Assembly (NCBI GenBank): GCA_016870855.1
Contig: VGAF01000074.1
Location: forward strand, 1 to 5,854
DNA from: Actinomycetota bacterium
GTDB lineage: Bacteria; Actinomycetota; Actinomycetes; Nanopelagicales; Nanopelagicaceae
Length of the DNA stretch: 5,854 nucleotides
Direction: 5' to 3'
Under the pieces are notes generated by a model that saw only the letters and a program-made list of their open reading frames with translations, was not told the origin of the DNA and searched no databases. The position numbers and the translations under genes were made by a program. Positions 5,221 through 5,854 of the stretch are shown one piece after another (within the stretch, counting starts at the first letter, position 1; every line of letters begins with the position of its first letter).

Positions 5221-5854
5221 ATGTTCAAGAAGTTCTTTTCTCTCTTAATTCTTTTAGCACTTTCTGCTCCAAGCGCATCCGCTGATACTGGGTACAGATA
5301 TTGGGGCTACTTCCAAGCAACATCTGGCGCAAGTTCCTGGACCGCCGCAATGACTGGGCCATCGGTAGAAGTAAAAGATGGCGATGTCGAGGGTTGGACC
5401 TTCACAGCCAGCGGTGCGGATATTCCAGCCACATCTCCAATGATGGATCCGAATTTTGCAGAACTTTGCGGCGAGGTTTCTCAAGTTTCCGGCAAAGTTC
5501 GCGTTGGACTTGTTGTTGACTTCGGCGTTGGCGAGATCGCACCTGCCGGCGAGACGCCACGCGAATTCTTCTCAGATTGCGTAATAGTTCCAGAAGGATC
5601 AGTCGGACTTGATGTACTTGAAGCCGTCTTGGATATTCGGGCTGCCGACTCTGGACTTATCTGCGGAATCGCCGGTTATCCCGCAAAGGAGTGTGGCGCC
5701 GAAATTGATATGGATATCTTGGCCGCACCAGCCACAGATCTGGCTCCGGTAGCTGAAGAGGAATCCAGCGCTACGAATTCACCAGCGCTCCTGGCGCTTG
5801 CATTAGTAGCGTTGCTCGTCGGTTTAGTTGCAGTACGCCGCCGTAAGAAGAGCT
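5221..5854 (+). CDS. SCO2322-family exported, membrane-anchored protein (3' end outside window)
   Basis: The reading frame is open from ATG 5221 to the window end, giving 211 residues; the basic tail suggests only a few are missing. Residues 1-21 are a Sec signal peptide (MFKKFF, hydrophobic core, probable cleavage after SASA). The mature part begins YRYWGYFQATSGASSW (25-40) and continues with GPSVEVKDGDVEGWTF and VGLVVDFGVGE. This is the pattern I recall for the actinobacterial SCO2322 family. Four cysteines (83, 120, 148, 158) could form two disulfides outside the membrane. A Pro/Glu/Ala-rich linker (about 168-187) leads to a helix (188-205) and VRRRKK, an arrangement like surface anchoring without an LPXTG motif. 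Biochemical function is unknown. Its position under a cobalamin riboswitch suggests a part in B12 or cobalt acquisition; I recall ECF-type transporter genes near SCO2322 homologues, not verifiable here. Alternative: a B12-repressed surface protein unrelated to transport. Confidence 0.85.
   Translation, partial: MFKKFFSLLILLALSAPSASADTGYRYWGYFQATSGASSWTAAMTGPSVEVKDGDVEGWTFTASGADIPATSPMMDPNFAELCGEVSQVSGKVRVGLVVDFGVGEIAPAGETPREFFSDCVIVPEGSVGLDVLEAVLDIRAADSGLICGIAGYPAKECGAEIDMDILAAPATDLAPVAEEESSATNSPALLALALVALLVGLVAVRRRKKS

Noticed and set aside
5254..5519. Frames opposite or offset to the SCO2322-family gene.
   Set aside because: They are shadows of the frame from 5221, which has a ribosome binding site, signal peptide and family motifs.
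1..5854. The window starts with an EcoRI site (GAATTC) and ends in GAGCT, as if it were an EcoRI-SacI cloned fragment.
   Set aside because: Both sites also occur several times inside (for example GAATTC near 24, 1064 and 2748; GAGCTC near 1389 and 5194), so it is not a complete digest; coincidence is the simpler reading.
1..5854. Search for CRISPR repeats, tRNA or rRNA genes, insertion sequences and attachment sites.
   Set aside because: No regularly spaced repeats, cloverleaf arms, transposase motifs or flanking direct repeats were found; the window reads as ordinary chromosome.

Overview
The window looks like chromosomal DNA of a low-GC actinobacterium. DUF3043, the SCO2322-type exported protein, a long-form actinobacterial NadA and a lipobox-bearing CtaC of actinobacterial type all point to Actinobacteria. 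Base composition is near balanced by eye, genes are tightly packed and gaps are very short. Together these resemble streamlined freshwater acI (Nanopelagicales) genomes. That lineage is an inference; the phylum is well supported.

Layout. (1) Bases 1-651, minus strand: ctaC, cytochrome c oxidase subunit II, cut at the left edge before its C-terminal Cu-A cysteines. (2) About 765-1856, plus strand: a class V aminotransferase-fold, cysteine-desulfurase-like protein that keeps the active-site cysteine loop but has lost the PLP lysine. (3) 1860-2216, minus: erpA, an A-type Fe-S carrier, tail to tail with the previous gene. (4) 2284-3435, plus: nadA, a [4Fe-4S] quinolinate synthase divergent from erpA. 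A DUF3043 membrane protein follows 5 bases later (3441-3959), probably in the same operon. (5) 3980-4981, minus: an aldo/keto reductase. (6) 4982-5220: a divergent regulatory region holding a plus-strand cobalamin riboswitch with a readable expression platform. (7) 5221 to the right edge: a secreted, C-terminally anchored SCO2322-family protein, cut at the window end.

How the parts relate. The left and central genes form an iron-sulfur and respiration neighbourhood: an Fe-S carrier, an Fe-S enzyme of NAD synthesis, a desulfurase relative and a terminal oxidase subunit. The right end is a separate unit in which vitamin B12 is predicted to control an exported surface protein. This is most simply read as the first gene of a cobalamin-related operon, perhaps uptake, continuing outside the window.

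The two most interesting observations are the desulfurase relative that appears unable to bind PLP covalently, and the riboswitch-controlled surface protein. In the riboswitch a 7-base complement to loop L5, two mutually exclusive hairpins around a T8 tract, and a hairpin covering the ribosome binding site can all be read directly.
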